From Alistipes sp. (GTDB taxonomy: Bacteria; Bacteroidota; Bacteroidia; Bacteroidales; Rikenellaceae), in the NCBI GenBank assembly GCA_031285405.1, contig JAITWH010000015.1, forward strand, positions 1 through 64,000: a DNA stretch of 64,000 nt, given 5' to 3'. A program made the translations under genes and the position numbers. Positions 24,219-30,952 of this stretch are shown here, in pieces. A model generated the notes under the pieces. The model was given only the letters and a program-made list of their open reading frames with translations, searched no databases and was not told where the DNA came from. Positions within the stretch are counted from its first letter, which is position 1. Every line of letters starts with the position of its first letter.

Positions 24219-25517
24219 TTATTTTACTGTTTTTGCTTTGAGGTTGCCTTTTGCGAGGGTTATTTCGAGGGGTTGGCCGTTCGCGAGAGCCTCCGGATCT
24301 AAAACCGCCTTACCCTCCGAGCGGACTATCGCGAAGCCGAGGGCGAGGATGTTTTCGGGTCGGCGGGCAGCGACTATCTGTTCGTAGCCGGCGAGCCTTT
24401 CGGCCGAGCGCGCGAGGAGCATTGCGGGGCGTTCGGCGAAGAGGGCCTCGAAGCTCGTCAGCCTGTGTCGCTCCCTCAGCAGACGCTCGCCCGAGAGCCT
24501 GCTGACGTCGCCCGACAGGCGTTCAAGTCGCATCTCAAGTCGTCGCGTCATCTCCACGGCGCCGAGCGACACCACCCGTCCGAAGCGCTCAAGCAGGGTC
24601 GCCGAGCGCTCCAGCACCGCCGCCGAGGAGTCGGCCAGTCGTCCCGCGAGTTCGTCCAACAGTCGCGAGAAAGATTCCAATCCCTCGCCCAACCACACCG
24701 CGACGGCGGTCGGGGTTTTGAGCTCAAGGGCGGCGACCATGTCGGCGACGCTGCGATCTTTGTCGTGGCCGATGCCCGTCGCAATCGGCAGCGGAAACTG
24801 CGCGATGTGGGCGCACAGCAGGTAGCCGTCGAACGCCGAGAGGTCGGAGGTCGAGCCCCCGCCGCGCACGATCGCCACCGCGTCGAACTCGTCGGCCCGC
24901 TCGGCGATCCTTTCGAGAGCCGCGATCACAGTCTGCTCTGTCGCTTCGCCCTGCATCACCGCCTCGAACAGCTCCGTCGAGACGCGCCACGGATATCTCG
25001 ACAGCTCTTGGGTGAAGTCGCGAAAGCCCGCCGCCGAGGCCGACGACACCACCGCGACGCGCTGAACGGGCAGCGGCAGATCCAACTGGCGATTCATGTC
25101 CCACACCCCGTCGGCACGCAGTCGCGCGATGGTCTCAAGGCGTTGACGCTCGCGGTCGCCCAGAGTGTACGAGGGGTCTATGTCGCTCACCACCAACGAA
25201 AAGCCGTACAGCTCGTGATGCGATACGGAGACCTTGACCAGCACCTTCATGCCCGCCGACAGCGCACTGCCCGTCACCCCGAGGAAGTAGGCCCCCAGCG
25301 ACGCCCACGTTCCGCGCCACACCACCGCACGCGCCTGAGCCCGCGGAACTGAGCCGGTGCCCTTCTCGACAAGTTCGAGGTAGCAGTGGCCCGTGCCGGC
25401 GACGCGCAGGTCGGCGATCTCGGCCGCAACCCACAGCGGCATCGGGAACGCGTCGTTCAGTGCCCGTCCTACTCCCGACAGCAGCTCTCCCAACGATAGA
25501 TGTTTCTTTTCTGTCAT
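24219..25517 (-). CDS. xseA: Exodeoxyribonuclease VII large subunit
   Basis: 432 residues from ATG 25517. N-terminal OB-fold (about 1-100; PLWVAAEIADLRVAGTGHCYLEL), then the catalytic region with VAVVSSASAAGFRDF, AIVRGGGSTSDL and ATGIGHDKDRSVADMVA, followed by a long helical region and a C-terminal segment. It degrades single-stranded DNA from both ends together with XseB. A TATCTTTG box is only 8 nt before the start codon. Confidence 0.95.
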   Translation of the reverse strand: MTEKKHLSLGELLSGVGRALNDAFPMPLWVAAEIADLRVAGTGHCYLELVEKGTGSVPRAQARAVVWRGTWASLGAYFLGVTGSALSAGMKVLVKVSVSHHELYGFSLVVSDIDPSYTLGDRERQRLETIARLRADGVWDMNRQLDLPLPVQRVAVVSSASAAGFRDFTQELSRYPWRVSTELFEAVMQGEATEQTVIAALERIAERADEFDAVAIVRGGGSTSDLSAFDGYLLCAHIAQFPLPIATGIGHDKDRSVADMVAALELKTPTAVAVWLGEGLESFSRLLDELAGRLADSSAAVLERSATLLERFGRVVSLGAVEMTRRLEMRLERLSGDVSRLSGERLLRERHRLTSFEALFAERPAMLLARSAERLAGYEQIVAARRPENILALGFAIVRSEGKAVLDPEALANGQPLEITLAKGNLKAKTVK

Positions 25518-25525
25518 AAGAAATA

Positions 25526-25533
25526 CAAAGATA
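25526..25533 (-). promoter_or_regulatory. xseAB promoter (-7 box)
   Basis: The minus strand reads TATCTTTG, 8 nt before ATG 25517. It is divergent from the prfA promoter about 85 nt away. Confidence 0.65.
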
Positions 25534-25539
25534 ATGAAA

Positions 25540-25586
25540 GCCGAGCGCAATCGTGCAAGCTTGCTTGCAAAAGATTGCCGAGGCGC
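25540..25586. repeat. GCCGAG-CAATC...GATTGCC-GAGGCGC repeat, copy 1
   Basis: Resembles 30208-30245 inside queE: both have GCCGAG, GCAATCG, an imperfect dyad with GCTTGC or TTGCTC, then ATTGCCGAGGCGC. Here it is intergenic between xseA and prfA. Confidence 0.65.
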
Positions 25587-25618
25587 ATCCTATCTAAGAC
25601 GAAGTCAAAAATAATGAT

Positions 25619-25626
25619 TATTTTTG
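25619..25626 (+). promoter_or_regulatory. prfA promoter (-7 box)
   Basis: TATTTTTG ends 8 nt before ATG 25635. This placement is why the start at 25635, not the in-frame ATG at 25614 inside the promoter region, is preferred. Confidence 0.6.
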
Positions 25627-25634
25627 CGGTCGAT

Positions 25635-26720
25635 ATGGCAGACAACATTATATTACAGCGACTCGACGGACTGCGAGCGAAGTACGACGAACTGGCCGCA
25701 CAGATGACGGCCCCCGACGCGATGAGCGACATGAAGCGGTTTGTGGCGCTGGGAAAAGAGTACAAAGAGCTCGGGCCGCTGATCGAGGCGAGCGAAAAAT
25801 ATCGCACGGCGTACGGAAACCTGCAAAACGCGAAGGATGTGTTCGCCAACGAAAAGGACGAGGAGTTCCGCGAAATGGCGCGCGAGGAGATCGCCGCGCT
25901 GGAGCCCGAGACCGAACGGTTGGAGGAGGAGATCAAGCTGCTGCTGATTCCCAAGGATCCGCAGGACGACAAGAACGCGATAGTCGAGATTCGAGGAGGC
26001 ACGGGCGGCGACGAGGCGGCGATATTTGCCGGCGACCTCTATCGCATGTATGTACACTACATCGAGGCGCGCGGATGGAAGTATGAGATCAACTCGATCA
26101 GCGAGGGTTCGTCGGGCGGCTACAAGGAGGTGGTGCTGAAGGTGATCGGCTCGGGGGTGTACGGCGTGTTGAAGTACGAGAGCGGGGTGCACCGAGTGCA
26201 GCGGGTGCCGCAGACCGAGACCCAGGGGCGGGTGCACACCTCGGCCGCTTCGGTTGCCGTGCTGCCCGAGGCGGAGGAGTTCGACATCGAGCTCAACATG
26301 AACGATATCCGGAAGGACACTTTTTGTTCGTCGGGGCCGGGCGGCCAGAGCGTCAACACGACATACTCGGCGATTCGTCTGACGCACGTCCCCACGGGCA
26401 TCGTGGTGCAGTGTCAGGACCAGAAGTCGCAACTCAAGAACTTCGACAAGGCGCTGGAGGAGTTGCGGACGCGTATCTTCAACCTTGAGTATCAGAAGTA
26501 TCTGGACGAGATTGCCGGCAAGCGCAAGACGATGGTCTCGACGGGTGACCGTTCGGCAAAAATTCGTACATACAACTATCCTCAGGGGCGCATCACCGAC
26601 CATCGCATCGGGTACACCATCTATAACCTGGGGCCCTTTATGGATGGGCAGATTCAGGATATGCTTGATCATCTGGTGGTTGCGGAGAATGCGGAACGTT
26701 TGAAAGAGGCTTCGCTTTAG
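25635..26720 (+). CDS. prfA: Peptide chain release factor 1
   Basis: 361 residues from ATG 25635. The catalytic GGQ motif is at Gly236-Gly237-Gln238 (SSGPGGQSVNTT), with RGGTGGDEA and ESGVHRVQRVP upstream. RF1 reads UAA and UAG stop codons and triggers peptide release; the SGGYKEVV, GRVHTSAA and KLYxx-type regions are as expected for RF1. It is followed by a TTGAAAA repeat and pyrF, probably in one transcript. Confidence 0.96.
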   Translation: MADNIILQRLDGLRAKYDELAAQMTAPDAMSDMKRFVALGKEYKELGPLIEASEKYRTAYGNLQNAKDVFANEKDEEFREMAREEIAALEPETERLEEEIKLLLIPKDPQDDKNAIVEIRGGTGGDEAAIFAGDLYRMYVHYIEARGWKYEINSISEGSSGGYKEVVLKVIGSGVYGVLKYESGVHRVQRVPQTETQGRVHTSAASVAVLPEAEEFDIELNMNDIRKDTFCSSGPGGQSVNTTYSAIRLTHVPTGIVVQCQDQKSQLKNFDKALEELRTRIFNLEYQKYLDEIAGKRKTMVSTGDRSAKIRTYNYPQGRITDHRIGYTIYNLGPFMDGQIQDMLDHLVVAENAERLKEASL

Positions 26721-26775
26721 GAATTGAAAGTTGAAAATTGAAAATTGAAAATGGCCGGAACGCCGGTAGCGAATT
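26717..26775. repeat. TTGAAAA-word element between prfA and pyrF
   Basis: GAATTGAAAGTTGAAAATTG and further copies of the word, then GGCCGGAACGCCGGTAGCGAAT, a small hairpin-containing core. The same parts occur at 30177, 43441, 46966, 48583 and 57854. Confidence 0.75.
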
Positions 26776-27654
26776 ATGAATAGGGACGAGCTTTTTGAAC
26801 AGATACAGCGCAAACGGAGTTTTCTTTGTGTTGGGTTGGATACGGATTTCACAAAAATTCCGGAGTTCATAGTTGATAAACTTAAAAAAAATAGACAAAC
26901 TGAAGATCACGTAACACTACTGTCTATTATTGAATTTAACAAGCAGATTATTGATGCCACGGCACAATATGCTGTTGCATACAAACCAAATCTTGCTTTT
27001 TACGAGGCCTACGGTTCTCCGGGGATAGCTGCTCTTCAGGAAACATGCAGACATATACACAGAGAACATCCAAACATTTTTATTATTGCGGATGCCAAAC
27101 GCGGAGATATTGGTAATACATCCGATTTGTATGCACGGGCATTTTTAGGAGGAGGGAATCGTGGTATTTTCGACGCGGTTACATTATCACCTTACATGGG
27201 GAGAGACAGTGCGGATGCTTTTTTTAAGTATGAGGATAAGTGGGCGGTGATTCTGGCGCTGACCTCTAATAAGAGTGCGGATGATTTTGAGACTCTGAAG
27301 TTGGAGAATGGAGGGCCGCTTTGGAAAGAGGTTTTGAGAAAGGCGAGCACCTGGGGGGGCGAAAAGACGCTCGACAACACCATGTTCGTGGTGGGGGCGA
27401 CGCGGGCCGAGACGCTGCGCGAGGTGCGCGAGATTGTGCCCGACCACTTTTTGTTGGTGCCCGGAGTCGGGGCCCAAAGGGGCTCGCTGGCCGAGGTCGC
27501 CGCGAACGGCATGAACTCGAAGTGCGGCCTGCTGGTCAACTCGTCGCGCGGGATCATCTATGCCGACAGCACTGAGCGCTTCGCCGAAGCCGCCGCCGAA
27601 GAGGCCCGAAAAATGCAGACCGAAATGGCCGCGCTGCTTGACAGATATCTGTAA
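26776..27654 (+). CDS. pyrF: Orotidine 5'-phosphate decarboxylase
   Basis: 292 residues, the longer class of OMP decarboxylases. The catalytic DAKRGDIGNTS motif (Asp106, Lys108, Asp111) and GVGAQRG phosphate-binding region are present. It makes UMP in pyrimidine synthesis. Odd: codons 1 to about 175 (to about 27300) are AT-rich with A/T-ending codons, whereas the remainder switches to the GC-rich codon use of the flanking genes. The reading frame is intact, so this looks like an in-frame recombinant between two homologues. Confidence 0.95.
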   Translation: MNRDELFEQIQRKRSFLCVGLDTDFTKIPEFIVDKLKKNRQTEDHVTLLSIIEFNKQIIDATAQYAVAYKPNLAFYEAYGSPGIAALQETCRHIHREHPNIFIIADAKRGDIGNTSDLYARAFLGGGNRGIFDAVTLSPYMGRDSADAFFKYEDKWAVILALTSNKSADDFETLKLENGGPLWKEVLRKASTWGGEKTLDNTMFVVGATRAETLREVREIVPDHFLLVPGVGAQRGSLAEVAANGMNSKCGLLVNSSRGIIYADSTERFAEAAAEEARKMQTEMAALLDRYL

Positions 27655-27663
27655 ACGTCGGGG

Positions 27664-27709
27664 GCTATAACTAAAAACTTAGTTATATAACTAATTTCTT
27701 AGTTATAGC
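27664..27709. repeat. AACTAA palindrome, copy B
   Basis: CTATAACTAAAAACTTAGTT, ATATAACTAA and TTCTTAGTTATAG: same double-dyad design as copy A. It sits upstream of the paralogue gene at 27777. Confidence 0.85.
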
Positions 27710-27776
27710 CCTCTCGATTTGTTTTTTACGCGGAAATTTCGTAATTTCGTGTCGAGACCATTAATCTTAAATCGCC

Positions 27777-28367
27777 ATGAAAAAGATCTTTGCACTGTTG
27801 TTGGGCGCTCTGTCGATATGCAGCGTGTCGGCCCAGGGCGAAATTACGGAACCGCACCTTCCTCCGATGGAAAATTTCGGATCGACGCGGGCCGACGCTC
27901 CGCACACTCCGCCGATCCTCAGAATGAGGGGGGTGAACATCGACGACGGGTATGGGGAGTTAAGTCACTACGGGGCTGCCATGCTCTTCGGCGGCACCCC
28001 ATCTCATGACGACTATATGAACGGTATTCGACACCTCAGGGTCAGCGCCTACACGTTGTGGCCGGGTGTGGCGTTGTCGGTCTTGGGGATACTGACAATG
28101 ACCTCCGCAATCGGGGTCAAGGACGACTGGTCGGGATTGGCAAGGAAATATCGGACTTCCGTCGTCGGGGCGGGGGGAGCGATGCTCGCCGTGGGAGCCT
28201 CCGCGACTGTTGTCGGCGTGATCTTCAGGGGCAAAGCGAAAAGGAGTCTTTCACGCGCGGTCGATATCTACAACGAGCACACGAGGGCGTCGCTACACAA
28301 CTCCCGCGCGCCCGAGTTGTCGTTCGGTTTCACTCGCGGCGGGGTGGGGTTGAGTTACGACTTCTGA
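27777..28367 (+). CDS. Exported two-helix protein, paralogue of 21905-22444
   Basis: 196 residues. Signal peptide (about 1-19, SVSA-Q), a Pro-rich exported segment, two hydrophobic stretches (about 93-113 and 129-150), a charged region with IYNEH, and a C-terminal ELSFGFTRGGVGLSYDF that looks like an outer-membrane beta strand ending in Phe. Layout and motifs match the minus-strand gene at 21905, although sequence identity is low. I do not recognise the family. AACTAA palindromes lie on both sides (copies B and C). Confidence 0.7.
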   Translation: MKKIFALLLGALSICSVSAQGEITEPHLPPMENFGSTRADAPHTPPILRMRGVNIDDGYGELSHYGAAMLFGGTPSHDDYMNGIRHLRVSAYTLWPGVALSVLGILTMTSAIGVKDDWSGLARKYRTSVVGAGGAMLAVGASATVVGVIFRGKAKRSLSRAVDIYNEHTRASLHNSRAPELSFGFTRGGVGLSYDF

Positions 28368-28380
28368 GGAGGCGTCGGGA

Positions 28381-28425
28381 GTTATAACTAAGGATTTAGT
28401 TATATAACTAAATCCTTAGTTATGG
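28381..28425. repeat. AACTAA palindrome, copy C
   Basis: TTATAACTAAGGATTTAGTT followed by its near-perfect mirror; lies 13 nt after the stop codon at 28367 and just before the stop of a convergent small gene. It may serve as a bidirectional terminator. Confidence 0.85.
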
Positions 28426-28428
28426 CCC

Positions 28429-28590
28429 TCACTTTTCGTTCGGAGTCGGTGCGGAGAACTGATCGCGCACGGCCTCGACGATCTCGCCCGAGACCCAGGC
28501 CCAGCGCACCACGATGCCCAGTATCAGCATCGCTATGAGCGCCACCATCCACTTTTCCTGCGGCGCGAGGCCGCGAAACCACTTCAACAT
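28429..28590 (-). CDS. Small single-pass membrane protein downstream of purE
   Basis: 53 residues reading from ATG 28590 to TGA 28429. Basic amphipathic start (MLKWFRGLAPQEKW), one membrane helix (about 15-33) and an acidic tail. The gene begins 23 nt after the purE stop in the same orientation, so it is probably co-transcribed. Family unknown; reading-frame quality, a positive-inside pattern and clean spacing support it being real. Confidence 0.55.
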   Translation of the reverse strand: MLKWFRGLAPQEKWMVALIAMLILGIVVRWAWVSGEIVEAVRDQFSAPTPNEK

Positions 28591-28613
28591 AACGCTTTAG
28601 ACTTTATAACGCG

Positions 28614-29123
28614 TTACACTTTGAACGGCATCCCGATTGCCGCGAGTTCGTCGTTGGCCTTGGCGATCTTGTTGGCGAGGCCGCTTTTGAACTTCACGAG
28701 CCGCTCCCGCAGCACAGCGTCGCCGACGGCAAGTATCTGACAGGCAAGTATGGCGGCGTTCTGCGCGCCGTCGATGGCGACAGTGGCGACGGGAATTCCC
28801 GAGGGCATCTGCACGATCGAGTAGAGCGAATCGAGCCCCCCGATCGAGTTCGACGAGCGGATGGGTACACCGATGACCGGCAGCACCGTCGACGCGGCGA
28901 TCACCCCGGGCAGATGGGCCGCGCCTCCCGCGGCGGCGATGATCACCTCGATTCCGCGACTCGCCGCGCCCGAAGCGAACGACTCGACGAGGGCCGGAGT
29001 GCGGTGGGCCGAGAGCGCGTTGATCTCGAACGGCACCTCCATGTCGCCCAAAAACTTCGCCGCGGCCTCCATGACGGGCATGTCCGAGGTCGAACCCATG
29101 ATTATACTGACGCGTGGTTTCAT
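28614..29123 (-). CDS. purE: N5-carboxyaminoimidazole ribonucleotide mutase
   Basis: 169 residues from ATG 29123. Class I PurE motifs: IIMGSTSDMP (Ser11, Asp14), SAHRTP (His40, Arg41) and AAGGAAHLPG. It converts N5-CAIR to CAIR in purine synthesis. The length and motifs fit the bacterial mutase rather than the AIR carboxylase class. Divergent from hpt; a small membrane protein gene follows downstream. Confidence 0.96.
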   Translation of the reverse strand: MKPRVSIIMGSTSDMPVMEAAAKFLGDMEVPFEINALSAHRTPALVESFASGAASRGIEVIIAAAGGAAHLPGVIAASTVLPVIGVPIRSSNSIGGLDSLYSIVQMPSGIPVATVAIDGAQNAAILACQILAVGDAVLRERLVKFKSGLANKIAKANDELAAIGMPFKV

Positions 29124-29149
29124 AAATTCTTTATTAGAGTTAATTTCAC

Positions 29150-29157
29150 TACTTTTG
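29150..29157 (+). promoter_or_regulatory. hpt-queE promoter (-7 box)
   Basis: TACTTTTG, 20 nt before ATG 29178; no clear -33 box. Confidence 0.55.
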
Positions 29158-29177
29158 TGCAAAATTAGGAAAAATTA

Positions 29178-29714
29178 ATGAAACTTCACGACCGCACGTT
29201 TCGGGTGATGATACCCGCGGCTGAGATATCCGCGGCCATCGACACGCTGGCCGAACGCATAAATAGTGACTACGCCGAGAGGGCCGCTCAGCAGCCGCCG
29301 CTGTTTTTGGCGGTGCTCAACGGGGCCTTTATGTTCGCCGCCGAGCTGATCGGCCGCGTGGGGTTCGACTGCGAGGTGTCGTTCGTCAAACTCGCGTCGT
29401 ACGACGGCACCGGCCCTTCGGGGTGCATCAACGATCTGATTGGTCTCGACCGCAGCATCGAGGGGCGTCACGTGATAGTTGTCGAAGATACTGTCGACAC
29501 CGGCGCGAGCGTCGAGCACCTGTTGAACATTCTGGCCGAGCATCGTCCGGCGAGTGTCGAGGTGGCGGCGATGTTCTTCAAGCCGGCGCTCTTCACGCGC
29601 GACTTCGAGATTCGGTATCGCGCGATGGAGGTCGGCACCGAGTTTCTGGTCGGCTTCGGCCTCGACTACAACGGGTTGGGGAGAAATTACAGAGATGTCT
29701 ATGTCACTGATTGA
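29178..29714 (+). CDS. hpt: Hypoxanthine (guanine) phosphoribosyltransferase
   Basis: 178 residues. The PRPP-binding loop VIVVEDTVDTGAS, an early FLAVLNGAFMFAAEL segment, and the C-terminal VGFGLDYNGLGRNYRDVYV match bacterial HPRTs. It salvages hypoxanthine and guanine to IMP and GMP. Its 3' end overlaps queE by 20 nt, so the two are coupled; ftsB-like follows in the same unit. Confidence 0.95.
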   Translation: MKLHDRTFRVMIPAAEISAAIDTLAERINSDYAERAAQQPPLFLAVLNGAFMFAAELIGRVGFDCEVSFVKLASYDGTGPSGCINDLIGLDRSIEGRHVIVVEDTVDTGASVEHLLNILAEHRPASVEVAAMFFKPALFTRDFEIRYRAMEVGTEFLVGFGLDYNGLGRNYRDVYVTD

Positions 29715-30486
29715 CGATACGATGCTGCCGCTGGTCGAGGAGTTCTACACGCTCCAGGGCGAGGGGTGGCACACGGGGCGCGCCGCGTGGTTCATCCGTC
29801 TGGGCGGGTGTGACGTGGGGTGCAGTTGGTGCGACGCCAAGGAGACGTGGAATCCGAAGACTCATCCGCCCGTAGCCGTCGACGAAATCGTGCGTCGCGC
29901 GACGGCCGACAACCCCGCGAGGGCGGTGGTCATCACGGGGGGCGAACCGCTGATCTATCCGTTGGACGGACTGTGCGACGGACTGCATGCGGCGGGGATC
30001 GAGATATTTCTCGAAACGTCGGGCTCGCACCCCTTCAGTGGCTCGTTCGACTGGGTGTGCCTCTCGCCCAAGCGTCGCAAACCGCCTCTGGAGGGGGCTT
30101 GGGCTATGGCCGATGAGCTTAAGGTTATCGTTGAGGGGGCGGATGATATTGAGTGGGCGGAGGAGTGCGCTTCTCGAATTGAAAGTGGAAAATTGAACCG
30201 ACGCCAAGCCGAGAGCAATCGAGTTTGCTCGAATTGCCGAGGCGCGAAGGAGGAAAACGAGCGAAGCGAAGTTAAAATTGAAAATGAGCTACGCGACATC
30301 GAGGCTACGCGATCTGAAAATTGTGCGTTAGCTAATTTTCAATTTTCAACTTTCAATTTTCAATTATACCTGCAGCCCGAGTGGAGTCGCAGGGAAGAGG
30401 TGATGCCGCTGATCGTGGAGCACATAAAACGTAACCCGCGCTGGCGCTCGTCGCTCCAGTCGCACAAATATATGCGAATACCATGA
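29695..30486 (+). CDS. queE: 7-carboxy-7-deazaguanine synthase with an in-frame repeat insertion
   Basis: 263 residues from ATG 29695. Radical-SAM cysteines C39-x3-C43-x2-C46, TLQGEGWHTGRAAWFIRLGG, TGGEPLIYPL and LETSGS identify QueE, which makes the CDG intermediate of queuosine. Conserved sequence continues to about residue 162 and resumes at about 224 (LYLQPEWSRR...NPRWRSSLQSHKYMRIP). Between lie about 61 residues translated from a repeat element with terminal inverted repeats, absent from homologues I know. The frame stays open throughout, so the protein may fold with an extra loop. It overlaps hpt by 20 nt and ends in an ATGA overlap with the ftsB-like gene. Confidence 0.92.
   Translation: MSMSLIDDTMLPLVEEFYTLQGEGWHTGRAAWFIRLGGCDVGCSWCDAKETWNPKTHPPVAVDEIVRRATADNPARAVVITGGEPLIYPLDGLCDGLHAAGIEIFLETSGSHPFSGSFDWVCLSPKRRKPPLEGAWAMADELKVIVEGADDIEWAEECASRIESGKLNRRQAESNRVCSNCRGAKEENERSEVKIENELRDIEATRSENCALANFQFSTFNFQLYLQPEWSRREEVMPLIVEHIKRNPRWRSSLQSHKYMRIP
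30177..30365. repeat. TTGAAAA-word element inserted inside queE
   Basis: Left arm 30177-30197 and right arm 30338-30358 are 21-bp inverted repeats with one mismatch. The core includes the GCCGAG...ATTGCCGAGGCGC unit (30208-30245), ACGAGCGAAGCGAAGT and GAGCTACGCGACATC pieces seen in intergenic copies. The reading frame is kept open across it. Confidence 0.85.
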
Positions 30487-30839
30487 GACGGCGGGCGGGC
30501 GAAGGGGTGCGCGGAGAGGGGCAGTCGGGCGAAGAGCTGCGGGAAGGCGGCGGCAAGTCCGGATGGTTCGCTCGTGTGAACGGCCCTTCGCGCGCGTTGG
30601 CTTTGGCGGCGTTGCTGGTGCTGTTGGCGCTGTTCGGTCGCGACGTGCTCGCGTCGTGGAGCGTGAGGGGTGAGATCGCCAGGTTGAAGGAGCGCAAACG
30701 CGAGTTGCTGCGCACCCTGGCCGCCGACAGCGTGATGCTGAAGAGGTTGGACGACCCCGAGTTTCTGGAGCGATATGCACGCGAGAACTACCTTATGCGC
30801 CGTGCCGGCGACGAAGTGTACATAATAATTGAAAATTGA
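30483..30839 (+). CDS. FtsB/DivIC-like septum formation initiator
   Basis: 118 residues starting at the ATGA overlap with queE. A cytoplasmic low-complexity Gly/Glu/Arg region (1-35) precedes one membrane helix (about 37-55) and a periplasmic coiled coil (WSVRGEIARLKERKRELLRTL), then DDPEFLERYARENYLMRRAGDEVY, the DivIC/FtsB C-terminal signature. It should join FtsL and FtsQ in the divisome. The final residues IEN and stop come from a TTGAAAA repeat. Confidence 0.85.
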   Translation: MRRRAGEGVRGEGQSGEELREGGGKSGWFARVNGPSRALALAALLVLLALFGRDVLASWSVRGEIARLKERKRELLRTLAADSVMLKRLDDPEFLERYARENYLMRRAGDEVYIIIEN

Positions 30840-30946
30840 TAATTAGCTAACGCGATTCAGAGTAGAGGTTTTTTGTCCATGATCAAATATCCGGTATCAA
30901 TTTTCAGTTCTAAAATTATCCATTATCAATTGTCAATTATCAATTA
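30822..30946. repeat. Word-repeat element between ftsB-like and ettA
   Basis: ATAATTGAAAATTGATAATT at the left and TTATCAATTGTCAATTATCA at the right form loose inverted arms around about 70 bp containing GCTAACGCGATTCAGAG. This is the whole gap before ettA; no promoter box is obvious. Confidence 0.6.
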
Positions 30947-30952
30947 AACAAA

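Noticed and set aside
21905..28367. Glycine-zipper paralogues as a toxin-immunity pair
   Set aside because: The two genes are about 5 kb apart on opposite strands and have the same architecture, which fits paralogy rather than a toxin with its immunity protein.
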